Source of the DNA: Patescibacteria group bacterium
GTDB taxonomy: Bacteria; Patescibacteriota; Minisyncoccia; Portnoybacterales; GWB1-42-6
Reading direction: 5' to 3'
Assembly: GCA_018826025.1 (NCBI GenBank)
Contig: JAHKAK010000118.1
Coordinates: 1 to 25,258 of the forward strand
DNA length: 25,258 nt
Part shown: in pieces, positions 1 through 7,367 of the stretch
How positions within the stretch are numbered: position 1 is the stretch's first letter
How the letters are laid out: the number at the start of each line of letters is the position of its first letter
The notes under the pieces: model-generated
Seen by the model: the letters and a program-made list of their open reading frames with translations, nothing else
Told to the model about the DNA's origin: nothing
Databases searched by the model: none
Translations under genes and position numbers: made by a program

Positions 1-1
1 C

Positions 2-238
2 AACAATTCCATCTGCCGGAAAAAGTACGATACAGCCAAGACCCCTTACCGGAGATTGCTGGATTGTCCGCAAATATCCGAAGCCAAAAAGCGAGAATTG
101 CAAGCCATATATTTATCTTTGAATCCGGCGGAGTTAAAACGTCAAATTGATCAAAAAATTAAGAAAATTAGACAGTGGCAAAGTAAGAAATTAAATGTCT
201 CAACCGGAGGGGTTTGGGTTAGATTATTAGATGACTAA
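2..238 (+). CDS. Integrase/transposase C-terminal fragment (5' end outside window)
   Basis: The frame is open from the window edge to a TAA at 236-238, so this is the last 78 codons of a longer gene. A TTG at 56 is only an internal codon of this frame. The residues KKYDTAKTPYRRLL, then CPQISEAKKRELQ, then LNPAELKRQIDQKI look like the C-terminal end of integrase-core (DDE) transposases that are common in Parcubacteria. There a lysine-rich stretch and a 'TPYxRLL' motif precede a 'LNPxxLKRxID' helix. The catalytic DDE residues would lie upstream of the window and cannot be checked. The family call is from recalled similarity only. The following 490 bases are repeat-rich, which fits a mobile-element neighbourhood. 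Confidence 0.6.
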   Translation, partial: NNSICRKKYDTAKTPYRRLLDCPQISEAKKRELQAIYLSLNPAELKRQIDQKIKKIRQWQSKKLNVSTGGVWVRLLDD

Positions 239-301
239 ATGCGGAAAATTATCATCAAACTTAATACTGTATTATTGAGCTGGCATTGAGTAATTTCTAT
301 T

Positions 302-433
302 TGTCATTCCCGCGCCGCGCCCGTCCGAAGCCTCTGGCGAAGGAGGGAAAGCGGGAATCCAGGGCCTGGATCCCGGGTCAAGCCTGCCCGCCATCGCTAC
401 GCTCAGGCGTTAGCAGGCGGGCCCGGGATGACA
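302..433. repeat. Composite palindromic repeat, TGTCATTCC...GGATGACA class
   Basis: The unit begins TGTCATTCCCGCG and ends CCCGGGATGACA, with the central CCTGGATCCCGGGTCA typical of this repeat class. Both arms are interrupted by secondary insertions. The left arm contains a CCGTCCGAAGCCTCTGGCGA / GGAGGG segment. The right arm contains a second palindrome (CCTGCCCGCC...GGCGGGC around 383-423). It is therefore a nested repeat rather than a single unit. An open frame over this stretch is an artefact of the GC-rich repeat and is not called. Confidence 0.8.
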
Positions 434-472
434 AAACTACGACTCAAACCTCACTGCGCCGCCGCCTCTTTT

Positions 473-598
473 TGTCATTCCCGCCCCGTATCAAGTACGG
501 GATAAACTCCAGCGGGAATCCAGGATAATTAAGTCTTGTCTGGGTCCCGCATCTCTCCGCCCTAAAGCTTCGGCAGGCAAGCAAGTGCGGGGCGACAA
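473..598. repeat. Second composite palindromic repeat of the same class
   Basis: It starts TGTCATTCCCGCC, contains the internal palindrome CCCGTATCAAGTACGGG, then AGCGGGAATCCAGG and CTGGGTCCCGC, and ends GGGGCGACAA. It lies 39 bases after the first composite repeat. Together they fill most of the 239-731 gap. The rest of the gap (239-301 and 599-731) holds no recognisable gene, only AT-rich sequence and the putative uvrD promoter. Confidence 0.7.
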
Positions 599-669
599 GC
601 AGAGAACACAATATCTTTATTTTACTTGAACTATTTAGACTCTTACGACTACAATTTAATCAGTAAAAA

Positions 670-697
670 ATGACGCCAAAATAATTTATGCTATACT
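670..697 (+). promoter_or_regulatory. Putative promoter of uvrD
   Basis: ATGACG at 670-675 and TATACT at 692-697 are separated by 16 bases and resemble sigma-70 -35 and -10 boxes. Transcription would start near 704, leaving a leader of about 28 bases. The leader consists of AATTC/TTAAT words and has no Shine-Dalgarno sequence. This rests on consensus matching alone. Confidence 0.4.
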
Positions 698-731
698 TAA
701 TCAGTAATTCATCGTTAATTATTCGTAATTC

Positions 732-3700
732 ATGATTTTCAAAGGCCTCAACCAAAAACAAATTGAAGCGGTCTCGCAAATTGACGGACCCGTGCTAATT
801 ATCGCCGGACCGGGCTCGGGCAAAACACGCGTGTTAACACACCGCGTGGCTTATTTAATTGAGCAGGGCATTGGGCCCGAGCAAATTTTGGCGGTGACTT
901 TCACCAATAAAGCGGCCAACGAAATGCGAGAGCGCATCGCCAAATTAATTTCTTTGCAGGCTAAGCGCGATTTTAAGCTGCCGACTATTGGCACATTCCA
1001 CGCGGTCTGCGCCAAGTGGCTGCGGAGCGAAGCCAAAAAACTTGGCTATCAAAACGACTTCGTTATTTTTGACGCCAAAGACAGTCAAACCATGGTCAAG
1101 CAATCAATGAAAGATTTAAATATTTCCGAAGACCGATTTAATCCCGCGGCCGTGGCCGCCACTATCTCGCAAGCCAAAAACGAACTCCAAGACACCTCCA
1201 CTTTTGCCAACGAAGCGTTTGATTTTTGGCCGGAGACCGTCGCCAAAATTTACACGGTTTATCAAGAACGGCTACAGCAAGCCAACGCTATGGACTTTGA
1301 CGATCTAATAATGCTGATGGTTAAACTCTGGCAAGAACAGCCGGAAGTTTTGGCTAAATACCAGGAAAAATTCCGCTATATTATGGTGGACGAATGTTTG
1401 CCTTATGATGCTCCGGTCCTTTTGGCTGACGGCGCGTCAAAAGCCATCGGCGAAATAGTCGAAAATAAAAAATCTGTTTCTGTGCTTACTTTTAACCCGG
1501 CGACTAAAAAACAAGAGGCAAAAACAATTATTGGCTGGAAAAAAACTCCAGTCGGGAATAGAAAAATTCTTAAAATTACCGTAGCCAAAAGATGCCACAA
1601 AAGAAATCGCTATAAAACTAAATATAAAAAACTAACGATTCGAAATCTCGTCTGCACTTCTAACCACAGGGTATACGCTAACGATAAATTCATCCCTGCC
1701 AAAATGTTAAAAATAGGCGATGAACTTCAATGGGAATCATCATTTACACGCTTCAATCTAAAAGTCTGCGATGAATGTCAAAAAGTATACCGCACCCACA
1801 AAATGCACGAAGCCCGGCATAAGGCTTTTCAAAAAATTATTTGCCCTCAATGCAAGGCGATATATAAAACAAAATTCCAATATACAATTCACCTTAACAA
1901 ACATACCAACCCAAATTATAAACGAAAATATAAACTTTCTCTCGCAGGATTGAGAACTCTACGACAAAATATGAATACAAATAACCCAATGTCTAACGAG
2001 AAAATTCGTTCCAAGGCAGGGAAAAGTCGAAGCTTATACTGGGCTAAATTATCGCCGGAGGAAAGAGACAAAAAATTAAAAAGATTTATCAATCTGCCTG
2101 TATTTAGTTATGATAAACTCCCAACCGCCCCTGAAAAAATTATCATTAATTTCAAAATTTCCGGTCTAATTTATAGCGGAAAGGGAGATCGCTGGGTCAC
2201 TCTGAAAAACGGAAAGCACAAATGTCCTGATTTTATGTCTGCCTTAAAAAGAAAAATTATTGAAGTGGGGGACTTTGAATATTGGCACACAAAAAAAGAA
2301 GCTCAAAAGTTAAAAAAACTTTACAAACAAATAGGTTTTGATTGTTTGTATTTGGACGCGAAAAAAGTGCTCCAGTCGCCCCAAAAAACAAAAGTTGCTA
2401 TTGAAAAATTTCTTGATGACTGCCCGACGCCAGTTGATGTTATCGATATACAGGAAATAAAAATTAGCGATAAATTTGTCTACGACATTACTACGGCCGA
2501 TAACCACAATTTTTATGCGAACGGAATTTTAGTCCACAATTGCCAAGATACCAATCACTCTCAATATATTCTGACAAAGCAATTAGCTCAAAAATATAAG
2601 AATTTATGCTTTATAGGAGATCTGGATCAAAGTATTTACGGCTGGCGCGGCGCGGACTTCCGCAATATCCTAAATTTTGAAAAAGATTATCCGGACGCCA
2701 AGGTGATCCTGCTTGAACAAAATTACCGCTCAACGCAAAATATTCTAAACGCCGCGCATCAGGTTATCATTAAAAATAAAAATCGCAAAGAAAAAGAACT
2801 CTGGACGGCTAATCCTCAAGGCCACCGCATCACCGTCTTTGGTGCCCAGGACGAGCGGGAAGAAGGGCACTATATTATTCAAGAAATCACGCGCCACCAA
2901 AAAACCAACCCTAAATTAAAATTAAGCGATTTTTCCGTGCTTTACCGCACTAACGCCCAATCGCGCGCTCTGGAAGAAGCCTTTTTAAAAACCGGCCTGC
3001 CTTATAAAGTTGTGGGTACCTTGAAATTCTACGACCGGCGGGAAATCAAAGATATGCTCGCGTATCTGCGCTTAATCCAAAATCCAAGGGACGTTGTGGC
3101 CATGGAACGCATTATTAATGTCCCAGCGCGCGGCTTTGGCAAAGACGTTAATTGCCAAGAACTGATAAGCTTGTTTGACGCGAAAACTTTTTCTTCGCCA
3201 GCGACAGACAAACCCACCCCCACCATCTCCCTCTCCCAAGGGGAGGCCAGAGCTAAGCTCAGCTTTGGGGAGAAAAAGAGGGGGAGGGGTGATGAAAATC
3301 AAAATACGATACCTCTTCAAAAAATGACTCCCCAGCGCCGCCGGGCGTGGGATAATTTTTCCAAACTTATGGAGGAACTCCGCGCGGCCGCCAAAATCTC
3401 ACCTTTAAGCCAACTGCTAAAATTAGTTATTGATAAAACCAAGTATGAGGATTACATCAATGACCGGACAGAAGAGGGGCGCGAGCGCTGGGAAAATTTA
3501 AAAGAGTTATTCACCGTGACAAAAAAGTATGATGCCCTCCTGAAGTCAGACTTCAGCGATCCCGATGACTTGTTTAGGTTAAACCTAAACAAAAATCCGC
3601 CCAACGGCCTCCAGGCCTTCCTTGAAGAAGCCGCGCTGATGTCCAACCACGACGAAGTGGAAACTCATAAAGACCTGGTGAACCTGATGACCCTTCATTG

Positions 3701-4001
3701 CGCCAAGGGTCTGGAATGGCCTGTCGTGTTTATGGCCGGTCTGGAAGACGGCATTTTTCCGCACTCGCGCAGCCTGATTGATTTCTCACAAATGGAGGAA
3801 GAGCGGCGGCTTTGCTACGTTGGCATCACGCGCGCCAAAGAAAAATTATATTTGATTGCCGCGCGCTTGCGAAATTTATTCGGCTCAACCACGGTTAATC
3901 CGCCCTCACGTTTTTTAAACGACCTCCCGCCGCACTTAGTTGAATTCATAAACTTTGATAATAATGAAACGGACGGGGAAGGAATAGAGATGCCGTTTTA
4001 A
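732..4001 (+). CDS. uvrD: UvrD/PcrA superfamily 1 DNA helicase, intein-containing
   Basis: This is an ATP-dependent 3'-5' DNA helicase of the UvrD/PcrA/Rep group, used in excision and recombination repair in the cytoplasm. Visible motifs, in order, are the Q-motif LNQKQIEAV (residues 6-14), Walker A GPGSGKT (26-32), FTNKAANEMRERI (Ia), and motif II VDE|CQDTN, which is split by an intein. Then come GDLDQSIYGWRGAD (III), LEQNYRS (IV), LMTLHCAKGLEW (V) and RLCYVGITRAKEKL (VI). Residues 222-603 are the intein; removing them leaves 707 residues, normal for PcrA. Residues about 828-854 (TISLSQGEARAKLS... onward) are encoded by an in-frame CCCTCTCC-class repeat and are absent from the family. The ATG at 732 gives the expected N-terminus. 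No Shine-Dalgarno sequence is visible. Confidence 0.95.
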   Translation: MIFKGLNQKQIEAVSQIDGPVLIIAGPGSGKTRVLTHRVAYLIEQGIGPEQILAVTFTNKAANEMRERIAKLISLQAKRDFKLPTIGTFHAVCAKWLRSEAKKLGYQNDFVIFDAKDSQTMVKQSMKDLNISEDRFNPAAVAATISQAKNELQDTSTFANEAFDFWPETVAKIYTVYQERLQQANAMDFDDLIMLMVKLWQEQPEVLAKYQEKFRYIMVDECLPYDAPVLLADGASKAIGEIVENKKSVSVLTFNPATKKQEAKTIIGWKKTPVGNRKILKITVAKRCHKRNRYKTKYKKLTIRNLVCTSNHRVYANDKFIPAKMLKIGDELQWESSFTRFNLKVCDECQKVYRTHKMHEARHKAFQKIICPQCKAIYKTKFQYTIHLNKHTNPNYKRKYKLSLAGLRTLRQNMNTNNPMSNEKIRSKAGKSRSLYWAKLSPEERDKKLKRFINLPVFSYDKLPTAPEKIIINFKISGLIYSGKGDRWVTLKNGKHKCPDFMSALKRKIIEVGDFEYWHTKKEAQKLKKLYKQIGFDCLYLDAKKVLQSPQKTKVAIEKFLDDCPTPVDVIDIQEIKISDKFVYDITTADNHNFYANGILVHNCQDTNHSQYILTKQLAQKYKNLCFIGDLDQSIYGWRGADFRNILNFEKDYPDAKVILLEQNYRSTQNILNAAHQVIIKNKNRKEKELWTANPQGHRITVFGAQDEREEGHYIIQEITRHQKTNPKLKLSDFSVLYRTNAQSRALEEAFLKTGLPYKVVGTLKFYDRREIKDMLAYLRLIQNPRDVVAMERIINVPARGFGKDVNCQELISLFDAKTFSSPATDKPTPTISLSQGEARAKLSFGEKKRGRGDENQNTIPLQKMTPQRRRAWDNFSKLMEELRAAAKISPLSQLLKLVIDKTKYEDYINDRTEEGRERWENLKELFTVTKKYDALLKSDFSDPDDLFRLNLNKNPPNGLQAFLEEAALMSNHDEVETHKDLVNLMTLHCAKGLEWPVVFMAGLEDGIFPHSRSLIDFSQMEEERRLCYVGITRAKEKLYLIAARLRNLFGSTTVNPPSRFLNDLPPHLVEFINFDNNETDGEGIEMPF
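1395..2540 (+). other. Intein with zinc fingers and a Vsr-like (EDxHD) homing nuclease region
   Basis: This is an in-frame protein-splicing element of 382 residues (222-603 of the helicase). It starts with Cys222 (CLPYDAPVLLADG, block A) and has block B TSNH (309-312). It ends with block F FVYDITTADNHNFYANG, then LVHN with the terminal His-Asn, followed by Cys604 as the +1 extein residue. The splice site falls inside the Walker B motif VDE-CQDTN. The middle holds two C2H2-type zinc fingers (C346/C349/H359/H363 and C371/C374/H387/H391). A NUMOD3-like NNPMSNEKIRSKAGKS segment follows. Next is a region with E468, PDF (D500), IIE (E511) and YWH (H519), which matches the Vsr-like EDxHD pattern rather than LAGLIDADG. 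Nuclease activity is inferred. Confidence 0.9.
3213..3292. repeat. CCCTCTCC-class palindromic repeat inside uvrD
   Basis: CCCACCCCCACCATCTCCC, CTCTCCCAAGGGGAGG, an internal AGCTAAGCTCAGCTTT palindrome and GAGGGGGAGGGGTG form an imperfect inverted repeat. It is translated in frame within the helicase at about residues 828-854 and looks like an insertion into a surface loop. Confidence 0.75.
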
Positions 4002-4132
4002 AAAATTTAAAATGGAAAAATCAAAATGGAAAATTTAGGTATCAGAAATTTGCTTTAGCAAATTTCTGATGATTTTAAATTTTAAATTGTCATTTTGCAT
4101 TTTGAGATTTACATTTTACATTAGCCACCCTC
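4002..4132. other. Self-complementary spacer between uvrD and rsmA
   Basis: The whole intergenic region folds back on itself. The centre is a perfect 13-bp stem (ATCAGAAATTTGC at 4041-4053, loop TTTA, GCAAATTTCTGAT at 4058-4070). The outer arms are built of degenerate AAAATGGAAAAATC words on the left and TTTGCATTTTGAGA / TTACATTTTACATT words on the right. It may act as a terminator and/or structured leader. No Shine-Dalgarno sequence precedes the rsmA start. Confidence 0.6.
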
Positions 4133-5074
4133 ATGTCTTATAAAAAAATCTCCAGCCAAACATCAAAAAATGACGATATCCGCCCCAATAAATTATTGGG
4201 CCAGAATTGGCTGCGTGATAAAAATGTTTTAAAAAAAATTATCGCTACGGCGAATTTAACAAAAAGCGATACGGTCCTGGAAGTCGGGCCGGGGGAGGGG
4301 ATTTTGACCCAAGCCTTGGCGCAATCAGCCGGCCGTGTGGTGGCCGTGGAAAAAGACCCAGCGCTGACCGCACAGCTAAAAATAAAATTTACAAACAGCA
4401 AAAACGTAGAAATCATTGAGGACGATATCTTGTCATTCCTGCGAAAGCAGGAATCCAGGGCCTGGATCCCGGGTCAAACCCGGGATGACAAATCGTTTTT
4501 TTTGATAAAATATAAGGTCGTGGCCAACATCCCATATTACCTTACTTCGCACTTAATCCGTTTATTATTGGAATCAAACAATCCGCCGCAAGACATTATC
4601 TTAATGATTCAAAAAGAAGTGGCCCAGCGCATTTGCGCTAAACCACCCAAAATGTCCCTGCTATCCGCATCTGTGCAATTTTACGCCCAGCCAAAAATTA
4701 TCGCTTCTGTCTCCAAAAACTCTTTCTGGCCCAAACCCAAGGTTGATTCGGCGATAATCCAGATCACCCCACATTCCATTAGTCATCCTGAACGGAGTGA
4801 AGGATCTTTAATAGATTCTTCGCCGGAGTTTATCCCGCACTCTGATGCGGGGGCTCAGAATGACAAAATAAATAATGAGCGTTTCTTTCGCGTCCTCCAC
4901 GCCGGCTTTTTCCACCCCCGCAAACAGTTGCTGAATAATTTAAGCGCCGGCCTTAAAATTCCGCGCGATAAAATTAACGAAACTTTACGAGCCGCCGGCC
5001 TAAAACCCAATCAGCGCGCCGAAACCTTAAGTGTAGCAGACTGGATAAAAATAACTGATTTGTTCTTCAACTAA
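4133..5074 (+). CDS. rsmA: 16S rRNA dimethyladenosine transferase RsmA (KsgA)
   Basis: RsmA dimethylates two adjacent adenines near the 3' end of 16S rRNA using S-adenosylmethionine, during small-subunit maturation. Visible are the N-terminal NKLLGQNWLRD motif (19-29), the SAM-binding VLEVGPGEGILTQ (48-60), the acidic EKDPAL at the end of strand 2, and the catalytic NIPYYL (132-137). After these come KEVAQRI and FWPKPKVDSAI. The C-terminal domain is recognisable (FFHPRKQLLNNL). The protein is 313 residues. It contains two stretches translated from palindromic repeats, residues 100-120 (SFLRKQESRAWIPGQTRDDK) and about 217-244 (HPERSEGSLIDSS onward). Without them it is about 265 residues, the usual family length. 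The gene is convergent with the DUF192 gene and shares a terminator with it. Confidence 0.95.
   Translation: MSYKKISSQTSKNDDIRPNKLLGQNWLRDKNVLKKIIATANLTKSDTVLEVGPGEGILTQALAQSAGRVVAVEKDPALTAQLKIKFTNSKNVEIIEDDILSFLRKQESRAWIPGQTRDDKSFFLIKYKVVANIPYYLTSHLIRLLLESNNPPQDIILMIQKEVAQRICAKPPKMSLLSASVQFYAQPKIIASVSKNSFWPKPKVDSAIIQITPHSISHPERSEGSLIDSSPEFIPHSDAGAQNDKINNERFFRVLHAGFFHPRKQLLNNLSAGLKIPRDKINETLRAAGLKPNQRAETLSVADWIKITDLFFN
4431..4490. repeat. TGTCATTCC-class palindromic repeat in frame in rsmA
   Basis: This is a clean 60-bp unit (20 codons). It begins TGTCATTCCTGCGAAAGCAG, continues through CCTGGATCCCGGGTCAAACC and ends CCCGGGATGACA. It lies between the strand that follows the SAM-binding motif and the NIPYYL motif, so it adds a loop next to the catalytic centre. 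Its length is an exact multiple of three. Confidence 0.9.
4782..4865. repeat. GTCATCCTGA-class palindromic repeat in frame in rsmA
   Basis: GTCATCCTGAACGGAGTGAA starts the unit and GGGGGCTCAGAATGACA ends it, with an inner TATCCCGCACTCTGATGCGG segment. The 84 bp equal 28 codons, translated near residues 217-244, between the catalytic and C-terminal domains. Confidence 0.8.
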
Positions 5075-5102
5075 AAATCTTCGCTTAGGCGGAGATTTTT
5101 AG
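5071..5102. terminator. Bidirectional terminator between rsmA and the DUF192 gene
   Basis: CTAAAAATCTTCGC (5071-5084), loop TTAG, then GCGGAGATTTTTAG (5089-5102) form a 14-bp stem with a single G-U pair. The A and T runs at its base let it work as an intrinsic terminator in both directions. It overlaps the rsmA stop codon and lies six bases from the end of the convergent gene. Confidence 0.8.
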
Positions 5103-5107
5103 TTAGT

Positions 5108-5581
5108 TTATTTTCCTGAGCTGATTGTCAATTCTGCTTTTTGCCCAACAACAATCCCTTCTTCTTCCGCCAACCCCGCCCCTATTTCCAAAACATACAT
5201 TGTCTCTTTACCCGCGCTTACGCTTGGGCAATAATTTTTCAAGCAAGGCTGAAAATTTTCAACGATTGAAACTATGTTTAAATTTTTATCCATAAAAATT
5301 ATATCCAGCGGAATTTTCATATTTTTCATCCACATAGCATAATCTTTTTCTTGGTCAAAAATAAAAAGCATCCCCTTATTAGCCGGCAAAAAACTCCTGC
5401 CCATTAACCCTTGCTTCCACTGAGATTCATTAACCGCCAGCTCAATAAAAAAACACTTACTGTTAACGCAAAGCTTATCGCTGTCCGAAGAAAACATATA
5501 GAAATAATAAGAAAAAGCGCCAATTAATAAGGCAGCAACGAAAAAACAATTATTCTTTATCACCGACAAAAAAGCCTTCAT
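5108..5581 (-). CDS. DUF192 family exported or anchored protein
   Basis: This is a DUF192 protein of 157 residues; its molecular function is not established. The N-terminus KNNCFFVAALLIGAFSYYFYMF is a signal anchor or signal peptide. The DUF192 core follows: FFIELAVNESQWKQGLMGRS, then GMLFIFDQEKDYAMWMKNMK, then IPLDIIFMDKNLNIVSIVEN, ending in the VLEIGAG motif. An ATG at 5608 is possible. I chose 5581 because it overlaps the stop of the upstream prenyltransferase gene as ATGA, a typical translational-coupling arrangement, and because it places the hydrophobic segment closer to the N-terminus. It is probably co-transcribed with the UbiA gene and ends at the shared terminator. Confidence 0.85.
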   Translation of the reverse strand: MKAFLSVIKNNCFFVAALLIGAFSYYFYMFSSDSDKLCVNSKCFFIELAVNESQWKQGLMGRSFLPANKGMLFIFDQEKDYAMWMKNMKIPLDIIFMDKNLNIVSIVENFQPCLKNYCPSVSAGKETMYVLEIGAGLAEEEGIVVGQKAELTISSGK

Positions 5582-7323
5582 GATTTTAGAATAAGAGAAA
5601 TAACGCAAATTGCCGCGTAGATAAAAAAAGCGCTAAAAATCGGCCGCTCTTCATAATCCTCCCGATTAATAAGAACAAATAAAATCGGAGAGAAAATCAA
5701 AGAAGTAATGGCTATGCTTTTTAGGCTTGTCAACCAAGCCACCGCTAACAAGGCTAAAACCGCCAAAGCGCCAAGAATTCTTTTGCCCCATTTTAAACCA
5801 AAAACCACCGGGATGGTCATTATTTCGTTGGTCTTATCGCCCTCGTAATCTTTAATGTCCTTGATGCCCGCCACCAAAGTAAAGCTAAATAAGGCCATCG
5901 CTAAAACATGTTTCGGGAAAAAAGAAATTTTCTGGATCGGGGCGATAAAATAAAAACCAGCCATCATTACCAACAGAGCGTTAAATCCGACCAATAAAGA
6001 AGACAACCCAAAAATTCTTTTAAGACGCAGAGGCGGGACAGAATAGATAAAATAAACCGCCTGAAAAACCAACAGCAAAACTAAAACCGCGTAATTTATT
6101 GTGGCCAACCCCATTAAAATAAACAAACCTAAAAATAAATTAATCAAATTTTGCTGTCCGACTGTGATCGTTCCGATGGCTAAGGGTCTATTCGGACTAC
6201 TAATACTATCGGTTTCAATGTCATATAGATCATTAATGCCCACTGCTAGCCAAAAGCTCAACGCCACCAAAATAAAAAAAACTATCAATCCTAAAATATC
6301 TACCGGGTTGAAAGAATAATCAATTGACATCCATTGAAAACTAATAAAAAGACCCAGAATGCTTATCGCCCAATAATAAAAAACTCTTTCCCAGCGCAAA
6401 TTTTTCAGCCAAGCCTTAAAAACTTTCGGGGCGCCCAGATAAAACAGCCAAACACTTTGAGCCAAAACAATTAGCCACAACAAGCGATTAATTAAAATAT
6501 AAAGCTGCTGATTAAATAATAATGTCTTGTCTGTTGGCAAGCCCTGTAAATTATGGACCCCGTTAGCCAAACTATTAGAAAGCAGATCACTCAGGCTTTG
6601 ATAAGCAGCCGAGCCGGCTGGCTGATTAGCGACACGATAATAATCTATGTTCCCGAATAAAATAGCGAAAATGCTAGGAAAGGAAAAAAGAAAAAAAAGA
6701 ACTAAGTAGCTGACCACCAGAGCAAAAATCGTTTTTTTAAAACTCTTACTTTTAAGATAGGTTAAATAAGCAATACCCGCTAAAACCAGCACCACCTCAA
6801 TTCTAATTCCCAAAGTAATTCCCGGTTCAATAAATTTTCCAAAAAAAGAGAGGAGACTGGGCAGCATTTCTGAAAAACTGTCAAAAAATAAGTAAGCCAT
6901 ACCAAGGCCTCGCCCTCCGCTAACGATTAAGTCAATAATTGGCGGCAGCAAGATAACCGAAGAGAATAAAACCCCCAAATTAAAAACTTTTTTAAATTCC
7001 AGGCCGGTAAAATAATAAGTTATCAAAACCAAGGAAAAAATAACCGAACAAAAATACAATGGAAAATTTAAAAAAATGAAAAAAGCCGAAAAAATATCTC
7101 CTAAATACCAGGGGCTGGAAAAAAGTTCCAGGCAAGCCCTGATTAAGATAACCGCCAAAATGCTCAAAACGGCAAACGGCAAGTTGATTTCTTTCTCTAT
7201 TAATTTGGCTACTTGATCTTTTAAAGACATGCGCGAGTTTAATTTATAGCCAAATCGTAGCAAAAGCCGGCTGAAAAAACAAGCTTTAAAAAGTTCTCTC
7301 AATATGTGGATAAAATCAGCCAT
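5578..7323 (-). CDS. UbiA-family membrane prenyltransferase with an extra N-terminal membrane domain
   Basis: UbiA-family enzymes transfer polyprenyl groups to aromatic or sugar-phosphate acceptors in the membrane. The C-terminal half (residues about 310-581) has both Asp-rich Mg-diphosphate motifs, NDLYDIETD (364-372) and DIKDYEGD (489-496), with SSPNRPLAIG and SVPPLRLKR between them. The first 300 residues are a separate multi-spanning region, roughly seven hydrophobic segments. It is perhaps Yip1-like, which is only a guess. A typical UbiA protein is about 290 residues, so this is a fusion or extension of double length. The acceptor cannot be told from the sequence; the O-antigen-ligase-like gene in the window would fit a lipid-linked glycan. 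The start at 7323 is divergent from the TSP3 gene, 44 bases apart. Confidence 0.85.
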   Translation of the reverse strand: MADFIHILRELFKACFFSRLLLRFGYKLNSRMSLKDQVAKLIEKEINLPFAVLSILAVILIRACLELFSSPWYLGDIFSAFFIFLNFPLYFCSVIFSLVLITYYFTGLEFKKVFNLGVLFSSVILLPPIIDLIVSGGRGLGMAYLFFDSFSEMLPSLLSFFGKFIEPGITLGIRIEVVLVLAGIAYLTYLKSKSFKKTIFALVVSYLVLFFLFSFPSIFAILFGNIDYYRVANQPAGSAAYQSLSDLLSNSLANGVHNLQGLPTDKTLLFNQQLYILINRLLWLIVLAQSVWLFYLGAPKVFKAWLKNLRWERVFYYWAISILGLFISFQWMSIDYSFNPVDILGLIVFFILVALSFWLAVGINDLYDIETDSISSPNRPLAIGTITVGQQNLINLFLGLFILMGLATINYAVLVLLLVFQAVYFIYSVPPLRLKRIFGLSSLLVGFNALLVMMAGFYFIAPIQKISFFPKHVLAMALFSFTLVAGIKDIKDYEGDKTNEIMTIPVVFGLKWGKRILGALAVLALLAVAWLTSLKSIAITSLIFSPILFVLINREDYEERPIFSAFFIYAAICVISLILKS

Positions 7324-7330
7324 TTTTTGG

Positions 7331-7359
7331 TTGTTGACAAGGCAAAAATGAGCTATAAT
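7331..7359 (+). promoter_or_regulatory. Promoter of the TSP3 gene, predicted leaderless
   Basis: A perfect -10 box TATAAT (7354-7359) is preceded by TTGTTG at 7331-7336 with a 17-base spacer. A consensus TTGACA at 7334-7339 overlaps it but leaves only 14 bases. The -10 box ends eight bases before the ATG at 7368, so transcription should start at or within about two bases of the start codon. There is no room for a ribosome binding site. Confidence 0.7.
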
Positions 7360-7367
7360 TTATTCAA

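Noticed and set aside
286..528. 80-codon open frame in the left intergenic region
   Set aside because: It consists almost entirely of translated palindromic repeats (SFPRRARP, SRAWIPGQ) with no independent protein features.
7334..7339. TTGACA as the -35 box of the TSP3 promoter
   Set aside because: The spacer to TATAAT would be only 14 bases; the overlapping TTGTTG gives the usual 17.
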